Origin: Silene noctiflora
Taxonomy: Eukaryota > Streptophyta > Magnoliopsida > Caryophyllales > Caryophyllaceae
Assembly (NCBI GenBank): GCA_009801015.1
Contig: VHZZ01000019.1
Span: forward strand, 271,272 to 296,834
Direction of reading: 5' to 3'
DNA: 25,563 bases
The translations under genes were made by a program, and so were the position numbers. The notes below the pieces were generated by a model. That model was not told the DNA's origin. It worked only from the letters and a program-made list of their open reading frames with translations, and made no database searches. Each line of letters opens with the position of its first letter. Positions within the stretch are counted from its first letter, which is position 1. Positions 21,601-25,563 of the stretch are shown piece by piece.

Positions 21601-24600
21601 GATGCTTGTATAGCATCTTCCTTGTTCTCATCAAGTTCACTGCACGAAGGAAAAAAATGCGCAAATGAAATAGACAGTTTAAAAAACTTGTAGAATTGGA
21701 TTATGGAAGAAAACGGATCAAATTTTGCCACAACACTTGTTACTCCAGAACAGCTAGATGCACACGAAAGTTGAAAGTGTATTATTGCATCGACAACAAA
21801 ATGTGATCACATTAACTCCAAAAATATTAAACTTCAAAAGTGATCGTACAATATTAGGGAGTATGATTTAACGTGAATAGTACATTTTGAAGCTTGAAGT
21901 GAATACAATCCTCCTGCAAGAATTTATGACGCTGGATATTCCGTGATGGGACCCCTCAAGAAAGTTGAGCATACATACATGTGATGTTTTTTCCCAAAAA
22001 AACAGTCTAAAATATGAATCCTTTTATTCAAGGGCATGTAATATTTTTAAAAAGGAGTAAAATGGCAAGTTAAACCTAAACAAGAATATGGAGCAGCAAG
22101 GTAAAACACGTAAATAGAGATGAAAACACATAGTCAAAGAAACTGTGTGCACATACAAGTATACAACTATTATAACAGTGGACTCGCATGTAGAAGAAAG
22201 ACGTACTATAAACTGCCTAAAATAAAGGCATTATAATAAAGTGAATAGAAATGATAAATTCACTGGACCTCAGCCATCAGGCATCATTTCATACTTCCAG
22301 AAAAAAATGTTAGAAGGCTATTTCTAAGAAGCAAGGAGATAAATACCTCTCAGATTTAGATTCCGGCACCAATTCATTAGAAAACTTTTCCATGACGTCA
22401 GGACTACGAAGAGCAGGCTGATTACTCCTACTTTCGTGTTTTCTTTTCTTCTTTGGTTTTGTGATATGCTCACTTTCATGGAGATGCTTCTTCAAGACAG
22501 TCTTAGATATTGCCTGGACCTTTCTCTTTTTCCTGCAATGGACAAAGCACAAAACATGTGATCGCATAGTTTTAATACAACACATCACCTCATGCCCTCA
22601 AGGGCTCCCACAAATTGCGGGGAAAAGGGCGAATCGAATGTACGCAACCTTACCACTGCGTTGCCAGCTAGAAAGACTAATTCTATGTAACCTAAGAAAG
22701 CACGCACTCACATATAGTTGAACTGATAAAACAAAGTAAGACTTTGATGGATGTACAGAAAACAAAAGATGAAAAGGCATGTGCTACGTACACCTTAAGC
22801 ATCAATTAGCCATTACTAAACAACTTTTACTAGCAATGGACTTCCACGGAAACAGGAAAGAACCAATCAAATTAATATTTTAGGAAAGATTGCAAGGGCA
22901 CCAAAACATACTTGGCACTCTCTAATTTGCTGGAGGATTTTCTCTTCTTGGAAGCTAAAGCTCCAATGGGAGTATTTTCTACAGGCGACGTGCTCCTCTC
23001 TCCCTCTTCTTCATCCTTCTCAGATTCACTTTGGTAGCCTCCAGTTTCTTTATCAAATTCTTCATTAGCCAAAAGCTTTACACCAGAAGGCAATGGCAGC
23101 TTCTCCACTATTCCGTCATCAATGTAAGTAGCAGCCTCTTGAACAGCCTTACTAGCATTGAGTGATTTTGTTTCTTTCCTTTTGACACTGAAGGAACAGA
23201 CATTCAAATATGCTCATTTACGCTCAACACCATGAGAACAGGAAAGAAGGAAGCATTCAATCTATTCTTTACACAATTGTACATCCGAAAAATGTAGAAA
23301 ACAAAGTAACTTTAAGACTTGACTCACCTAATAAGATCTTTATCGTTCAAAATGGAAATTGACTCAAACTCTGGCAGAACGAAACCATCCATCTGCAAAA
23401 TAATGAGATAAGCAAAGAGGACTAACTAGGTTGTCACAGAAAAGACACATACGGGCACTGTTATATACAAAAGGAGATGTCGGTTTATATCAAATCCCCA
23501 AGTGAACAACCAAAATCGATGCGATTGTATAATAAAGCACATAATATTTGTTGCACTGACTCTTCATACTACCTCATGTACCCATGTTAGACCCTCAGCA
23601 TTCAATACTTGAATACGAGTACAACTCTGGGACTTCATTAGTTCATTTTATGCGAAAAAAATGATTTTTTTTCAAGAAATAGCGGAGCTTCCCACCTAAC
23701 ACACGATGTCACACAATGTGTTGAATACTTCTATCTAAGTATAAGTAATATAGCACTATACAACTACTTTACGACGTTCACGCCATTGTTTTCAAAGGCC
23801 CCTCCCCGTGTGAGGTACACCATTGCCTTAAAAAGGCCCCTGCCCATGCGAGGTATAGGCGGTTGGATGTAGACAACCTTACCTTACATTGAACAAAGAG
23901 GCATATTGCTAAATTACCAGCGAGGCAGCGAGTGATCCTGGGAAAGGTAACCAAAAATTATACCCACTGTCCCACCAAGGAATTGGCGTAGGTTACGTTG
24001 AGGTCAATCCCCATTTACATTGTCACAACTCACAACCTCACACCTAAATACACGGACCTCGATGAAATGAACTTTATGACCGCGACATACAGACATACGG
24101 TTTCAAACAAAAGAATTTGATAAGCAACTACAAAAAGAGAGCACGTTTGATCACATTTGCACCCAGTAACAGAACCAAACCGATTGAGCACAGACCAAAT
24201 TTGATTCTTTCTGTAACATATCAAAAGTTGCAAACATAATCATACATAATCACCAATGGCTGAACGAAGGGACAATGAAAACTTTGAAATCTTTCGGTAA
24301 TCTTGTCAAATTTGTTCCTAATTTCCCTTATTCCATTATTAACTAGTTTGCCCCCATTGGAATTTTCCGACCCTCTTAACTATAAATCCTGATTACGCTG
24401 CTGATAATCACATATCTCACTTACAATCAGGAAAAATAAGAACCCGCCAACAAAACATCACCAAAATTACGAACAAAATCACAAAAGTTGAAAACTTTCT
24501 GCATATCTAATCACAATGTTACTCCAAAATCATCATAAAATCAGACACACCATACAACAACAATTACCCCAGTGCCTCAACGGTTCCCGCAAATTGTGGG

Positions 24601-24962
24601 GTAATGGGGGTCTAATGTACGCAACCTTACCCTAAACATACAATAAAACAACAAAAACACCAAAAATTGAAACTTTCTTAACAAAATTGAAAGAAAATGT
24701 GAAAAAATATAACATGCAAAAAAAAGAAAAAAACAACAAAAGGAAGGAAATTTACAAAGAGAATGATGCCATAAGGACAACAGTCATGAAGATCAAACGA
24801 ATGAAGGATATATGAAACGACGTCGCAGATGGTTTGAAAGTGGGGTTTAAGAAGAACCCATGAACGTTTTAGACCATTTCTTTTCTGGGTTTTGCTTAAG
24901 ACGCCATTGTTGAACACCAGACGGAGTCTAAGCTCTGATGGGTTCATCTCATGCGCCGCCAT
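15682..24962 (-). CDS. COIL: Coilin, Cajal-body scaffold protein
   Basis: Coilin nucleates Cajal bodies, where snRNPs mature. Exons (minus): 24962-24756, 23392-23328, 23187-22912, 22532-22347, 21639-21576, 19995-19918, 19606-19435, 18891-18776, 17896-17639, 17191-17120, 16913-16758, 16411-16237, 15878-15682. All introns are GT-AG; 673 residues, against about 608 in Arabidopsis. The N-terminal self-association domain (~10-90) has LRLRLVF, GLKRSWVLL and FVLPEFES. LLANEEFDKETGGYQSESE marks plant coilin. Lys/Arg-rich stretches follow: KKKRKV (~182-187) and RSTLRKKKKRILKR (~268-281). A DSDAEGDLVPVVIRPGLIRF segment, then WNGITSKRKGQKWG (393-406) and the C-terminal tudor-like domain with GDVIAYRLLELSSSWCPEL (476-494) come next. 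A WEEITEAVSAKKAQL motif and WSYRSLRSSAIGP close the protein. Exon 12's donor (CCTG|GTATGG) is the least certain boundary. Confidence 0.94.
17696..17839 (-). repeat. 72-bp coding repeat in coilin exon 9
   Basis: Residues 408-431 and 432-455 are two 24-residue units with the pattern T-S-[TS]-W-[KQ]-E-S-R ... W-x-D. Tryptophans at 411/435 and 425/449 are exactly 24 apart. They sit between the conserved WNG...GQKWG segment and the tudor-like domain and help explain the protein's extra length. Confidence 0.85.
20154..20718. mobile_element. hAT-type MITE in coilin intron 5
   Basis: The 565-base element begins TAGACCTGTCAAA and ends TTTGATAGGTCTA, inverted repeats with one mismatch in 13. It is flanked by identical 8-base duplications GCTGTAGT at 20146-20153 and 20719-20726, the hAT signature. 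The ends are rich in ACCCG words (plus strand at both ends) around an AT-rich core of about 300 bases. There is no transposase frame, so it is non-autonomous. It lies inside the 1580-base intron 5 and leaves the exons intact. Confidence 0.92.
22575..22655 (-). mobile_element. SINE 3' fragment in coilin intron 3
   Basis: The minus strand reads GGTAAGGTTGCGTACATTCG, then a CCCCGCAATTTGTGGGAGCC hairpin and CTTGAGGGCATGAGG. This is the 3' half typical of widespread plant tRNA-derived SINEs (Au-like, from memory). The tRNA-like head is not evident. Same orientation as the gene. Confidence 0.6.
23783..23888 (-). mobile_element. SINE 3' fragment in coilin intron 1 (variant)
   Basis: The minus strand has GTAAGGTAAGGTTGTCTACAT and CCTCGCATGGGCAGGGGCC, then a second copy of the hairpin-like part, CCTCACACGGGGAGGGGCC. 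So the 3' module is partly duplicated, about 50 bases apart. No tRNA-like head was found. Confidence 0.5.
24551..24634 (-). mobile_element. SINE 3' fragment in coilin intron 1
   Basis: The minus strand reads GGGTAAGGTTGCGTACATTA, then CCCCACAATTTGCGGGAACC, TTGAGGCACTGGGG and a TTGTTGTTG tail. This is the intact 3' end and simple-repeat tail of the same SINE type as the copies at 22575 and 23783. Confidence 0.62.
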
Positions 24963-25563
24963 ACACGGCGAGGAGAGAGAAAATTGAGGGTTGTGAAAGG
25001 GTTGGGTTTGGCGGATGGAGAGACTGTCTAAACTTTGAAGTCCGATTTATGTTAAACCCTCAGGATTTGTGACATCCTTTTTTGATTTAATTTCGTTTTG
25101 TTTTGATTCCGTTTAGTTCAGCTCAGCCGAGAAAGTGAGAATGCATTACGATTTACGAATGTTTCATTTTCGTTCCGTCTTGGATTTCATTTTTGCAAAT
25201 ATGACCTTTGTCGCAGAGATACAACGTATATAAAAGTAAACAAATTATTGGGATGAAAAGAATAAAGTTGTGCCATTTATACTCCCTCTATACCGTTAAT
25301 TCGTTAAATAATTGTTCGTTAAAAGTTGGAGTATTTATTTCCGTATAAGGATATATAGTCAATTGTCGGAATCGACTCTCGACCTCAGGTATTGAATTGA
25401 AAGCCTTAACTATGGAATGACAATTAGTCTTACTTAGACCAACTATATCCGTCTTATTAATAAGACGGGTCATTTTGATACCATATTGCGAATATGGGTC
25501 GTGTAATAAGAGAATGGGTTGGATAGGCATTTAATGCTAGTAGTGGTAGGCGTGCGGCTCATT
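24963..25563. promoter_or_regulatory. Coilin upstream region
   Basis: This holds the presumed leader and promoter of the minus-strand coilin gene. On the sense strand the leader is purine-rich just upstream of the ATG and contains TGAGGGTTT words (AAACCCTCA on plus near 25055), related to telo-boxes. From about 25280, ACTCCCTCTATACCG resembles the end of an ACTCCCTC-type MITE. No core promoter can be set from sequence alone. Confidence 0.35.
25449..25468. repeat. 20-bp perfect palindrome
   Basis: CCGTCTTATTAATAAGACGG is its own reverse complement. It shares CCGTCTTA / TAAGACGG with the MITE at 1272-1421, so it may be a terminal piece of a related element. Confidence 0.8.

Noticed and set aside
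1-25563. CRISPR arrays, operons, phage or bacterial features
   Set aside because: Spliceosomal introns, plant gene families and plant transposons show nuclear plant DNA. The only regular array is the satellite, which lacks the short-repeat/spacer pattern.

Overview
This is nuclear DNA of a flowering plant, most likely a eudicot. It carries three multi-exon genes with GT-AG introns, AT-rich spacers and many plant-type transposon fragments. Some repeats (palindromic elements built on CCGTCTTAA / TTAAGACGG, and ACACGAC-type and ACCCG-type hAT-like MITEs) remind me of Caryophyllales, but that is an impression, not proof.

Layout: (1) 1-1700 is gene-free, with a GTGTCC repeat, an RNase H remnant of a retroelement and a near-perfect palindromic MITE. 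(2) 1835-4234, minus: an RGLG-type copine/vWA-RING E3 ubiquitin ligase, 11 coding exons, 463 residues, with an intact C3HC4 RING. (3) 4235-5020: its leader and upstream DNA, with a 76-bp tandem duplication. (4) 5025-8114: a diverged satellite-like array of ~310-bp monomers in a regular A-B-C order, so the true repeat is a ~930-bp trimer. (5) 8115-9730: nested small elements (ACACGAC element, a SINE with poly(A) tail, a possible Helitron end) and the promoter of the next gene. (6) 9734-14140, plus: AFC2, a LAMMER/CLK dual-specificity kinase, 12 coding exons, 425 residues. (7) 14141-15681: a 1.5-kb spacer. (8) 15682-24962, minus: coilin, the Cajal-body scaffold, 13 coding exons, 673 residues, with a hAT MITE and three SINE 3' fragments in its introns. 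(9) 24963-25563: coilin upstream DNA.

I assembled all three gene models by hand. Every intron is GT-AG, every exon phase closes, and each conserved core reads through without a stop, so all three look functional. AFC2 (SR-protein kinase) and coilin (snRNP/Cajal-body scaffold) are convergent neighbours in nuclear RNA processing, which is probably chance linkage. RGLG and AFC2 are divergent and separated by the satellite array. I found no wholly new gene system. The most unusual object is the higher-order satellite array, which carries a readable template-switch scar and internal deletions.
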